A DNA stretch of 16,867 nucleotides from positions 1-16,867 of the forward strand of contig JBOHDX010000061.1 in the NCBI GenBank assembly GCA_050700835.1, read 5' to 3'. Of the stretch, positions 6,092 to 14,434 are shown piece by piece. The translations under genes and the position numbers were made by a program. This DNA is from JBOHDX01 sp050700835. Lineage in GTDB: Bacteria > Actinomycetota > Actinomycetes > Propionibacteriales > Nocardioidaceae. The notes beneath the pieces are model-generated. The model did no database searches and was not told where the DNA came from. It worked only from the letters and a program-made list of their open reading frames with translations. The number at the start of each line of letters is the position of its first letter. Position 1 is the stretch's first letter.

Positions 6092-7392
6092 GCAGCGTGG
6101 TCCTGGACATCCTGCTCGTGTTCTGCTTCATCTGCATCGGAGGACTCTTCGCCGGCGCGGAGATGGCGCTGGTGTCGCTGCGCGAGGGCCAGGTCAAGGT
6201 GCTGGCCGAGCAGAGCCGCCGGGGCCGGATCGTCGCCGAGTTGGCGTCCAAGCCCAACCGGTTCCTGTCGGCGGTCCAGGTCGGGGTGACGCTCGCGGGC
6301 TTCCTGTCCGCGGCGTTCGGGGGAGCAACCCTGGCCGGGGAACTGTCGCCTGTGCTGCGCCGCTGGGGCGTGCCGGAGAGCGTGGCCGACATCGTCGCCC
6401 TCGTCGGCATCACGATCGTCATCTCGTACTTCTCGATCGTCATCTCCGAGCTGTCCGCCAAGCGCCTCGCGCTGCAAAGGACAGTCGGCGTGGCCCTCGC
6501 CGTCGCGCCCACGGTCGAGCGCATCGCCCGCATCTCGAAACCCGTCATCTGGCTGCTCTCGGTGTCGACGAACGTGGTCGTACGCCTGCTCGGCGGCGAC
6601 CCGAAGGCGGGCCGGGAACGGATGAGCGACGAAGAGCTGCGTCGTCTGGTCAGCACCCACGAGACGCTCAGCACCGAGGAGCGGCGAATCGTCGAGGACG
6701 TGTTCGAGGCAGGTGACCGGCAGATCCGCGAGGTGATGGTGCCACGCACCGAGGTCGACTTCATCGACGAGTCCGTGCCGGTGTTCCGGGCGGCGTCGCT
6801 GGCGGCCACCAAGCCGCACTCGCGTTACCCAGTCATCCGTGGCTCGTCCGACGATGTGGTCGGGTTCATCCACGTGCGTGACCTCTACGATCCCGACCTG
6901 TCCGGCCGCTCGGTACGGGTCGGTGAGCTCGTTCGCCAGCTGCCGATGCTCCCCGCCACCCGCGGGATCCTGTCGGCGTTGGCTGACCTTCGGCGCGGCG
7001 GAAACCACCTGGCGCTCGTGGTCGACGAGTACGGCGGCACCGCAGGAATCGTCACGCTGGAAGACCTCGTCGAGGAGCTGGTCGGTGACATCCGGGACGA
7101 GTACGACGCGCAAGACTCACAGACCAAGCGGCTTCGTACCGGGGAGCTCGAGCTCGACGGGCTCACGAACCTCGACGACTTCGAGGACGAGACCGGGATC
7201 GCACTGCCGGACGGGCCCTACGAGACCGTGGCCGGGTTCCTGATCGCCCAGCTGGGCAGGGTTCCGGAGCCCGGCGACGCCTGCGTGGTCGACAAGCAAC
7301 GCATCGTTGTTGCTGCCATGGACGGACGTCGGGTATCCCGCGTCCGAGTCAGCGCTCGGCCTCCCGCCGCCACCGCGGAAGGCGACGGTTGA
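6088..7392 (+). CDS. CNNM/CBS-domain membrane protein (CorC/HlyC family)
   Basis: A 434-residue protein of the hemolysin-C/CorC/CNNM family, often labelled hemolysin. Members are linked to Mg2+ and Co2+ efflux or homeostasis rather than lysis. The N-terminal CNNM (DUF21) membrane domain (about 1-185) opens with a hydrophobic helix and the conserved GLFAGAEMALVSLREGQ. A tandem CBS pair follows (about 215-340), with REVMVPRTEVDFID, YPVIRGSSDDVVGFIHVRDL and LALVVDEYGGTAGIVTLEDLVEE. The C-terminal CorC_HlyC domain is marked by ELDGLTNLDDFEDETG and TVAGFLIAQLGRVPEPGD. The usual GE-x-x-PK motif of the membrane domain reads SELSAK, without its proline. The GTG at 6088 is the only reasonable start, with an in-frame stop at 6037-6039. 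It lacks a Shine-Dalgarno and overlaps the small upstream ORF. trpS follows after 12 nt. Confidence 0.9.
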   Translation: MSSVVLDILLVFCFICIGGLFAGAEMALVSLREGQVKVLAEQSRRGRIVAELASKPNRFLSAVQVGVTLAGFLSAAFGGATLAGELSPVLRRWGVPESVADIVALVGITIVISYFSIVISELSAKRLALQRTVGVALAVAPTVERIARISKPVIWLLSVSTNVVVRLLGGDPKAGRERMSDEELRRLVSTHETLSTEERRIVEDVFEAGDRQIREVMVPRTEVDFIDESVPVFRAASLAATKPHSRYPVIRGSSDDVVGFIHVRDLYDPDLSGRSVRVGELVRQLPMLPATRGILSALADLRRGGNHLALVVDEYGGTAGIVTLEDLVEELVGDIRDEYDAQDSQTKRLRTGELELDGLTNLDDFEDETGIALPDGPYETVAGFLIAQLGRVPEPGDACVVDKQRIVVAAMDGRRVSRVRVSARPPAATAEGDG

Positions 7393-7398
7393 CACAAT
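7393..7398 (+). promoter_or_regulatory. Weak leaderless -10 candidate for trpS
   Basis: CACAAT ends exactly 6 nt before the trpS ATG, the same spacing as the other leaderless candidates in the window, though the first T of TAnnnT is missing. The 12-nt gap after the CNNM stop has no Shine-Dalgarno. Confidence 0.3.
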
Positions 7399-7404
7399 GC
7401 CGGC

Positions 7405-8436
7405 ATGCCAGCCGACGACGTGACCACCACCGCCGTGCGCCCTCGCGTCCTGTCCGGCATCCAGCCCACGGCGGACTCCTTCCACTTCGGCAACTACCTT
7501 GGCGCCCTTCGGCAATGGGTGTCCATGCAGGACGACCACGACACCTTCTACTGCATCGTCGACCTGCACGCGATCACCGTCGAGCACGATCCCGCGCTGT
7601 TGCGCCAACGGACGCTTCGCTCGGCGGCCCAGCTGCTGGTGGCCGGCATCGACCCCGCGCGCAGCTCGCTGTTCGTGCAGTCCCATGTCCCAGAGCACAC
7701 CCAGCTCGAGTGGGTGCTCGGCTGCATCACCGGCTACGGCGAGGCGCAGCGGATGACGCAGTTCAAGGACAAGGCGGCCAAGGGTGGCACCGAACGTGCC
7801 ACCGTCGGGCTGTTCACCTATCCGGTCCTGCAGGCCGCGGACATCCTGCTCTACCAGGCGGACCGAGTCCCGGTCGGAGAGGACCAGCGCCAGCACCTCG
7901 AGCTCACCCGCGACCTCGCCGGACGGTTCAACCACAGGTATGGAGAGACGTTCACGGTCCCGCAGGCGCACATCGTCAAGGAGACCGCCAAGATCGTCGA
8001 CCTGACCGACCCGACGTCCAAGATGAGCAAGTCGGCGTCGTCCCCGGCGGGCATCATCGAGCTCCTCGACGATCCCAGGGTGTCGGCCAAGAAGATCCGC
8101 TCGGCGGTCACCGACTCCGGCCGCGAGGTCCGTTTCGACGAGAACGAGAAGCCCGGAATCTCCAACTTGCTGACGATCTATGCCGCTCTGACCGGTGAGT
8201 CGATCCCGGCGATCGAACAGCGGTACGCCGGGCGCGGCTACGGCGACCTGAAGGGCGACCTCGCGGACATCGTCGCGGACTTCGTGCGCTCGTTCGGCGA
8301 TCAGACCCGCGAGCTGCTCGAGGACCGCGACCGTCTCGACTCGGTGCTCGCGGCGGGGGCGGATCGGGCCCGCGAGGTCGCCACGGTGACCCTCGCCCAG
8401 GTCTACGACCGCGTCGGCTTCGTCCGGCCGGCGTGA
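7405..8436 (+). CDS. trpS: Tryptophanyl-tRNA synthetase
   Basis: A 343-residue class I aminoacyl-tRNA synthetase that charges tRNA-Trp with tryptophan using ATP; the length is normal for bacterial TrpS. The HIGH-like signature sits in GIQPTADSFHFGNYLGALRQW (18-38). DLHAIT (53-58) and the GEDQRQHLELTRD segment (158-170) are typical of TrpS, and the KMSKS loop is exact at 206-210, followed by SASSPAG. The ATG at 7405 is chosen because it directly precedes the conserved N-terminal strand. No Shine-Dalgarno precedes it, so it is either leaderless or coupled to the CNNM gene ending 12 nt upstream. The 2'-5' RNA ligase gene begins 35 nt downstream. No tryptophan-rich leader or T-box is visible upstream. 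Confidence 0.96.
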   Translation: MPADDVTTTAVRPRVLSGIQPTADSFHFGNYLGALRQWVSMQDDHDTFYCIVDLHAITVEHDPALLRQRTLRSAAQLLVAGIDPARSSLFVQSHVPEHTQLEWVLGCITGYGEAQRMTQFKDKAAKGGTERATVGLFTYPVLQAADILLYQADRVPVGEDQRQHLELTRDLAGRFNHRYGETFTVPQAHIVKETAKIVDLTDPTSKMSKSASSPAGIIELLDDPRVSAKKIRSAVTDSGREVRFDENEKPGISNLLTIYAALTGESIPAIEQRYAGRGYGDLKGDLADIVADFVRSFGDQTRELLEDRDRLDSVLAAGADRAREVATVTLAQVYDRVGFVRPA

Positions 8437-8459
8437 TCACCGCGTACCACCGGGACCGT

Positions 8460-8471
8460 TAGGGTCCAGAC
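8460..8471 (+). promoter_or_regulatory. Leaderless promoter (-10 TAGGGT) of the 2'-5' RNA ligase gene
   Basis: TAGGGT (8460-8465) precedes the ATG at 8472 by exactly 6 nt, and no Shine-Dalgarno is present in the 35-nt gap after trpS. This supports an internal leaderless promoter for the ligase-yihY pair. Confidence 0.5.
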
Positions 8472-8996
8472 ATGGCCACCCTCGGTGTAGCGATCGCGGT
8501 CCCCGACCCGTTCGGCACCGAGCTGCGGCAGTTCCGTGCGTCGTTCGGCGACCCCCAGGCGGCAGGTGTCCCGACCCATGTCACGCTGCTGCCGCCGACT
8601 GAGATCGACGACGACGATCTCGCGGTCGTCGAGCAGCATCTCGAGCAGGTCGCCGCCGAGCACACGGCCTTCGGGATGCACCTGCGCGGCACCGCGACGT
8701 TCCGCCCGGTCTCTCCCGTCGTCTTCGTGGCGGTCGCCGAGGGCATCTCCGAGTCCGAGATGTTGGCCAGCAGCGTCCGGACGGGCCCGCTCAAGCGCGA
8801 GCTGTCCTACCCGTTCCACCCGCACGTCACGGTCGCCCACGGCTTGGACGAGGTGGCCCTGGACAGCGCGTTCGAGACGTTGTCCGGCTACGAGTGCGAG
8901 TTCGACGTAGCGTTCTTCACGCTCTACCTGCACACCGCCGGGGACGGATGGGTCGAGCACCGGCACTTCGGCCTGGGCGGTGACGCGGGCGCATGA
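8472..8996 (+). CDS. 2'-5' RNA ligase family 2H phosphoesterase
   Basis: A 174-residue protein of the 2H phosphoesterase superfamily (LigT/ThpR-like). These enzymes act on 2'-5' or cyclic phosphodiester bonds of RNA or nucleotides, and the physiological substrate is usually unknown. The two diagnostic H-x-T-x motifs are HVTL at 36-39 and HVTV at 118-121, about 80 residues apart as the fold requires. The length fits single-domain members (about 170-190). The start is set by the leaderless-type TAGGGT element 6 nt upstream. The gene ends in ATGA: its TGA (8994-8996) overlaps the ATG of the YihY/BrkB gene, so the two are translationally coupled. The association with trpS is positional and no joint function is implied. 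Confidence 0.88.
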   Translation: MATLGVAIAVPDPFGTELRQFRASFGDPQAAGVPTHVTLLPPTEIDDDDLAVVEQHLEQVAAEHTAFGMHLRGTATFRPVSPVVFVAVAEGISESEMLASSVRTGPLKRELSYPFHPHVTVAHGLDEVALDSAFETLSGYECEFDVAFFTLYLHTAGDGWVEHRHFGLGGDAGA

Positions 8997-10111
8997 CGGC
9001 CGGGGACGCACCCGCGGAGGGGAAAAGGCCTGGGCTCGTCGACCGAGCGAAGCAGCGGCTCGCTTCTGCCCGAGCCGCGAGCCCGCTGCTCGACCATCTG
9101 CTGACGATGCTGAGCCACTACGGCGACGTGCGCGGCGGCATGCTCGCCGGCGGGGTCACCTACTTCGGCTTCTTGTCCTTCTTCCCCGTCCTCGCGATCG
9201 CGTTCGCGGTCGTCGGCTACGTCACTGGTGTCTACCCACAGGCACAGAGCCGGGTCACCGTCGCGCTGGCCTCGGTCTTCCCCGGCCTGATCGGCACAGG
9301 TCAAGGACAGATCGACGTGAGCAAGTTCTCCGACGTCGCTGCCGCGGCCGGGATCATCGGCGCTGTCGGTCTGCTCTATGCAGGGCTCGGCTGGTTGTCG
9401 GCCCTGCGGCAGGCCCTCCAGGACGTCTTCGAGGTGCCGCGTTCGGGCCAACCAAACCTGTTGGTGGGCAAGGTGACCGATCTACTGGTGCTGGTCCTGC
9501 TCGGCGTGGTGCTCCTGGTGTCGGTGGCCGTGTCGGCCAGTGTGGCCGGGCTGACCAAGCGGGTCGAGGACTGGCTGGGCATGACGGGAGTGGCGGGGAT
9601 CGGCGTCGTCATCGTGGTCGTTGGCGCCCTCGTCGGCGTGCTTGCCAGCACCGCGCTCTTCTACGTGATGTACCGCGTGCTGGCCCAGCCGGACCTTCCC
9701 CGGAGCGCCCTGCTGCGGGGCGCCTTGCTGGCTGCCGTCGGATTCGAGGTGCTCAAGCTGATCGCGTCGAAGCTGCTCTCCTCCGCCAGCAGCAACCCGG
9801 CGTACGCCGCGGTCACGACCGCGATCGTGCTGCTCGTGTGGATCAACTACTTCTCCCGCGTGACGTTGTACGGCGCAGCCTGGGCGGCGACCTCGGAGCC
9901 GAGGAGCGGGGCGCCGGCGGTCGCCGAGTCGCCGGTGTCGCCCGTCGCCGTGCGCGCGGCTCCGCCCGCAACGCGCAACACCGCGGCCGGCTGGTCGAGG
10001 GCGTGGCGGCCGGTGGCGGTGATCGCGGTGGCCGCGGTGCTGGCTCGCGGCTGGCTGCGCCGGCAGCGCGCCACCGCCGACCAACCCGGGCTGCTCGTAC
10101 GCCGTGAGTGA
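8993..10111 (+). CDS. YihY/BrkB-family inner membrane protein
   Basis: A 372-residue polytopic membrane protein of the YihY/virulence factor BrkB family (formerly ribonuclease BN, a misassignment). After a charged cytoplasmic N-terminus of about 45 residues comes the family hallmark GGMLAGGVTYFGFLSFFPVLAIAFAVVGY, then AGLGWLSALRQALQDVFEVP and about four more transmembrane segments. The conserved late segment AAVTTAIVLLVWINYFSRVTLYGAAWAA is also present. The molecular function of the family is not established; a transporter or envelope role is suspected. The C-terminal 70 residues are Ala/Pro/Arg-rich and contain an extra hydrophobic stretch (VAVIAVAAVLARG). The start ATG overlaps the preceding stop codon by 4 nt. 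Confidence 0.9.
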   Translation: MTAGDAPAEGKRPGLVDRAKQRLASARAASPLLDHLLTMLSHYGDVRGGMLAGGVTYFGFLSFFPVLAIAFAVVGYVTGVYPQAQSRVTVALASVFPGLIGTGQGQIDVSKFSDVAAAAGIIGAVGLLYAGLGWLSALRQALQDVFEVPRSGQPNLLVGKVTDLLVLVLLGVVLLVSVAVSASVAGLTKRVEDWLGMTGVAGIGVVIVVVGALVGVLASTALFYVMYRVLAQPDLPRSALLRGALLAAVGFEVLKLIASKLLSSASSNPAYAAVTTAIVLLVWINYFSRVTLYGAAWAATSEPRSGAPAVAESPVSPVAVRAAPPATRNTAAGWSRAWRPVAVIAVAAVLARGWLRRQRATADQPGLLVRRE

Positions 10112-10141
10112 TCTCACCGAGACGCGTGGACGGCGGTCGCC

Positions 10142-10153
10142 TAGCCTGAGTCC
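10142..10153 (+). promoter_or_regulatory. Leaderless promoter (-10 TAGCCT) of the acyl-CoA mutase gene
   Basis: TAGCCT (10142-10147) lies exactly 6 nt before the GTG at 10154, in the 42-nt gap after the YihY gene. No Shine-Dalgarno is present, which supports a leaderless transcript starting on the G of GTG. No convincing -35 is visible. Confidence 0.5.
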
Positions 10154-11743
<1,590 letters not shown>

Positions 11744-11810
11744 TCGACGCAGTTCCTCGCCGCGCCCGCCCGCGACCTACCCGTTCCCGAGCGCCGGCTC
11801 CGCGCCCCGA

Positions 11811-11822
11811 TAACCTCAGCGC
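11811..11822 (+). promoter_or_regulatory. Leaderless promoter (-10 TAACCT) of the M20 amidohydrolase gene
   Basis: TAACCT (11811-11816) ends exactly 6 nt before the GTG at 11823, in the 79-nt gap after the mutase gene. The rest of the gap is C-rich and has no Shine-Dalgarno. No terminator separates it from the mutase gene. Confidence 0.5.
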
Positions 11823-13007
11823 GTGCCCGACGAGACCACCCGCACCAACAGCCTGCTGTCGATCGCCGACGGGTTTGTGCCGCACCTCACCGAGCTGCGC
11901 CGCGACCTGCACGCACACCCCGAGCTGGCCTGGACCGAGGTCCGGAGCACCGATGCCGTCGGCTCGGCCCTCTCCGACGGCGGAGTCGGCTGGGAGCGTC
12001 TGCCCCGGACCGGCCTGGTCGCCGAGGTCGGCCCGCCCGACGTACCACTGGTCGCGCTGCGCGCGGACCTCGACGCCCTGCCGGTGCCCGACACGACGCA
12101 GGACCCGTGGCGGTCGCAGGTCGACGGTGTCGCCCACGCGTGCGGCCACGACGTGCACACGGCAGCGCTCGTCGGCGCCGCCCTGTCCCTGCGCGAGATG
12201 GACGCCGCGCAGCGACTGCCGGTGCGGGTGCGGATGGTGTTCCAACCCGCCGAGGAGGTGATGCCGGGCGGCGGTCGTGAGGTGGTCGCCGGTGGCACGC
12301 TGAAGGGGGTTCGCCACGTGTTCGCGGTGCACTGCGACCCCACCCTGGACGTCGGGCAGGTCGGGCTCCGGGAGGGCGCGCTCACCGGGGCCGCGGACTC
12401 GCTCACCGTCCACCTGTCCGGGCGCGGTGGCCACACGTCGCGACCGCACCTGACCCAGGACCTCACGTACGCGCTCGGCGTCCTGGTGACGCAGCTGCCC
12501 TCTGCGCTCTCACGCCGGCTCGACCCTCGGGCTGGCGCGAGCCTCGTGTGGGGCAGCCTGCACGCCGGTCGCGCCGCGAACGTCATCCCCGCCACCGGCG
12601 AGCTGTCCGGCACTCTGCGGATGCTCGACTCGGCCGCGTGGATCGAGGCCGAGCACCTCGTCCGGTCGTTGATCGCGGACCTCGTCGCGCCCTACGGCGT
12701 CGGTGCCGACGTCGACTATGTCCGCGGCGTACCCCCGGTGATCAACGACGCCGGCGCGACCGCGATGCTCACCCGCGCCACCAGCGCGGCGCTGGGCCCG
12801 CAGGCCGCGACGACCACCAGCCAGAGCCTCGGCGGCGAGGACTTCGCGTGGTACGTCGAGGCGGTCCCCGGTGCCATGGCACGGCTGGGGACTCGCACCC
12901 CGGCAGGGCCGACGTACGACCTTCATCAGGGCGACCTGCGGATCGACGAGCGGTCGGTCGGCGTCGCTGCCAAAGTGCTCGCCACCGTGGCCCTGCTCGG
13001 TGCCTGA
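11823..13007 (+). CDS. M20-family amidohydrolase (N-acyl-amino-acid hydrolase type)
   Basis: A 394-residue metallo-amidohydrolase of peptidase family M20, subfamily D. These cytosolic enzymes cleave N-acyl or N-acetyl groups from amino acids and related amides (hippurate hydrolase, IAA-amino acid hydrolase, diaminopimelate deacetylase). Metal-site motifs are in order: LRRDLHAHPE (25-34), ALRADLDALP (78-87), ACGHDVHTA (106-114, Cys107 and His109), FQPAEE (140-145), His170, LGGEDFAWY (336-344) and LHQG (His368). A dimerisation lid is expected in the middle, around HLSGRGGHTSRPH. The exact substrate cannot be told. The GTG start sits 6 nt after TAACCT. It follows the mutase gene by 79 bp and precedes the importer operon by 193 bp. 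No functional link to either is evident. Confidence 0.9.
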   Translation: MPDETTRTNSLLSIADGFVPHLTELRRDLHAHPELAWTEVRSTDAVGSALSDGGVGWERLPRTGLVAEVGPPDVPLVALRADLDALPVPDTTQDPWRSQVDGVAHACGHDVHTAALVGAALSLREMDAAQRLPVRVRMVFQPAEEVMPGGGREVVAGGTLKGVRHVFAVHCDPTLDVGQVGLREGALTGAADSLTVHLSGRGGHTSRPHLTQDLTYALGVLVTQLPSALSRRLDPRAGASLVWGSLHAGRAANVIPATGELSGTLRMLDSAAWIEAEHLVRSLIADLVAPYGVGADVDYVRGVPPVINDAGATAMLTRATSAALGPQAATTTSQSLGGEDFAWYVEAVPGAMARLGTRTPAGPTYDLHQGDLRIDERSVGVAAKVLATVALLGA

Positions 13008-13138
13008 ATGTCGCGTTCTGCTGCGGCCGCGGAGGTCACGAACCAGTATCGAGTAGGCCAGTCTTCCGGGGATAGGTGCAGCCCGTGACGATAAGGTCTA
13101 ATGTCCCCCGGGATCAGGCCCGCCCGCTCGCATTACCG

Positions 13139-13175
13139 ACTCGTCCCATTCGCCCACCGACTCGTCAATACTCGT
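13139..13175. repeat. Three helically phased ACTCGT repeats upstream of the BMP operon
   Basis: ACTCGT occurs at 13139, 13160 and 13170, that is 21 and 10 bp apart, close to two turns and one turn of the helix. The first two copies extend to ACCGACTCGTC. They lie 25-62 bp before the lipoprotein start and could be half-sites for a regulator of nucleoside uptake; chance is not excluded. Confidence 0.3.
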
Positions 13176-13200
13176 GAGAACCGTGAACCAAGGAGGCGCC

Positions 13201-14316
13201 GTGAACCACACGGCCAAGGCAGTGGCGCTCGGCGCCGTGGTCGCGCTCAGCCTGACGGCTTGCGCAAGCAAGCCGAGCAACTCGGCCAGCTCGAACCCCA
13301 CGACTGGTGGCACCACCGCGACCACCACCACCCCCCCGCCGGCCTCGAACTCCAGCTACAAGGCGTGCATGGTCTCCGACGTCGGAGGCTTCAACGACAA
13401 GTCGTTCAACCAGACGTCCTACGTCGGCCTGCAGAACGCCGTGAAGGATCTCGGCATCAGCTCGGCGAAGATCCAGTCCACGTCCCCGAGTCAGTACGCC
13501 AGCAACATCAACGCCATGCTCAGTGCGCACTGCAACATGATCGTCACGGTCGGCTTCACCCTGGCGGCCGCGACCCAGAAGGCGGCCAAGGCCAACCCCA
13601 AGGTCGACTTCGCGATCGTCGACAACGCCTACTCGCCGCCCGTGCCCAAGAACCTCAAGGGCCTGGTGTTCAACACCGCACAGCCGGCCTTCCTCGCGGG
13701 CTACCTCGCGGCCGGCATGACCAAGAGCGGGATCGTCGGAACGTACGGCGGCCAGCAGATCCCACCGGTGACGATCTACATGGACGGCTTCGTCGAGGGC
13801 GTGAAGTACTACAACAGCAAGAACGGCAAGAACGTCCAGGTGATCGGTTGGAACGAGGCCACCCAGAAGGGCACGTTCACCAACGACTTCACCACGAAGG
13901 TCAAGGGTCAGACCACCGCCCAGAACATGATCCAGCAGGGCGCGGACATCATCTTCCCGGTGGCCGGGTCTGATGGTCTGGGCGCGCTGCAGGCGGCGAA
14001 GGACTCGGGCGGCAAGGTGAGCGCGATCTGGGTCGACACCGACGGCTGTGTCAGCGCACCGGAGTACTGCTCGCTGCTGATGACCTCGGCCGAGAAGGGC
14101 ATGCAGGTCGCCGTGGAGGCCGCGATCAAGGAAAGCCTCGACAAGAAGTTCAACAACACCCCCTATGTCGGAACCCTCCAGAACGGTGGCGTCGGTATCG
14201 CGCCGTTCCACGCCTGGTCCGGCAAGATCCCAAGCGCCCTGCAGTCGCAGCTGACCCAGGTCAAGGCCGATCTGCTCAGCGGCAAGATCAAGATCACGTC
14301 GCCGGCCGCACCGTGA
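13201..14316 (+). CDS. BMP-family substrate-binding lipoprotein of a nucleoside ABC importer
   Basis: A 371-residue exported lipoprotein that captures a ligand, most likely a nucleoside, and delivers it to the importer encoded downstream. The lipobox LTAC ends at Cys21 after a short hydrophobic signal. A Ser/Thr/Pro/Gly-rich tether (about 22-50) precedes the periplasmic-binding-type fold, which begins ACMVSDVGGFNDKSFNQ (55-70), the typical BMP/PnrA/Med opening. AQPAFLAGYLAAGMTKSGIVGTYGG and QGADIIFPVAGSDGLGALQAA are further family segments. Two cysteines close together in TDGCVSAPEYC may form a disulfide. GTG codons at 13174 and 13183 are in frame, but the start at 13201 is preferred: AAGGAGG (13190-13196) lies just before it, and the lipobox is then correctly placed. 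The next gene is the ATPase, after a GC-rich hairpin. Confidence 0.92.
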   Translation: MNHTAKAVALGAVVALSLTACASKPSNSASSNPTTGGTTATTTTPPPASNSSYKACMVSDVGGFNDKSFNQTSYVGLQNAVKDLGISSAKIQSTSPSQYASNINAMLSAHCNMIVTVGFTLAAATQKAAKANPKVDFAIVDNAYSPPVPKNLKGLVFNTAQPAFLAGYLAAGMTKSGIVGTYGGQQIPPVTIYMDGFVEGVKYYNSKNGKNVQVIGWNEATQKGTFTNDFTTKVKGQTTAQNMIQQGADIIFPVAGSDGLGALQAAKDSGGKVSAIWVDTDGCVSAPEYCSLLMTSAEKGMQVAVEAAIKESLDKKFNNTPYVGTLQNGGVGIAPFHAWSGKIPSALQSQLTQVKADLLSGKIKITSPAAP

Positions 14317-14351
14317 CCCGGTGGCTCGGGTGACCGCGAAGCGTTGAGGCG

Positions 14352-14385
14352 AGCCGGGGGCGCGTGTTGGTCGCGGCCCCCGGCT
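14352..14385 (+). terminator. Intercistronic GC hairpin after the lipoprotein gene
   Basis: AGCCGGGGGC (14352-14361) and GCCCCCGGCT (14376-14385) form a perfect 10-bp stem with a 14-nt loop. It begins 36 nt after the lipoprotein stop and ends 49 nt before the ATPase start. GCGAAGC (14336-14342) could alternatively pair with GCTTCGC (14383-14389). There is no U-tract, so it more likely stabilises the lipoprotein mRNA or partly attenuates downstream transcription than stops it fully. That would give more binding protein than membrane complex, as is usual in importer operons. Confidence 0.55.
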
Positions 14386-14434
14386 TCGCAGTGGAGAAGG
14401 TGGCCGGGGGCCACGACGAGGAGGGCGAGCCCGC

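Noticed and set aside
7389..7394. Perfect -35 hexamer TTGACA at the end of the CNNM gene
   Set aside because: No -10 element lies 16-18 bp downstream (the region there is GC-rich coding sequence of trpS), so the match is probably chance.
13008..13200. Purine or other riboswitch before the BMP operon
   Set aside because: No conserved aptamer core or paired-stem layout was recognisable in the 193 bp; only the ACTCGT repeats and a poor -10 candidate (TAAGGT or TAATGT near 13092-13104) were seen.
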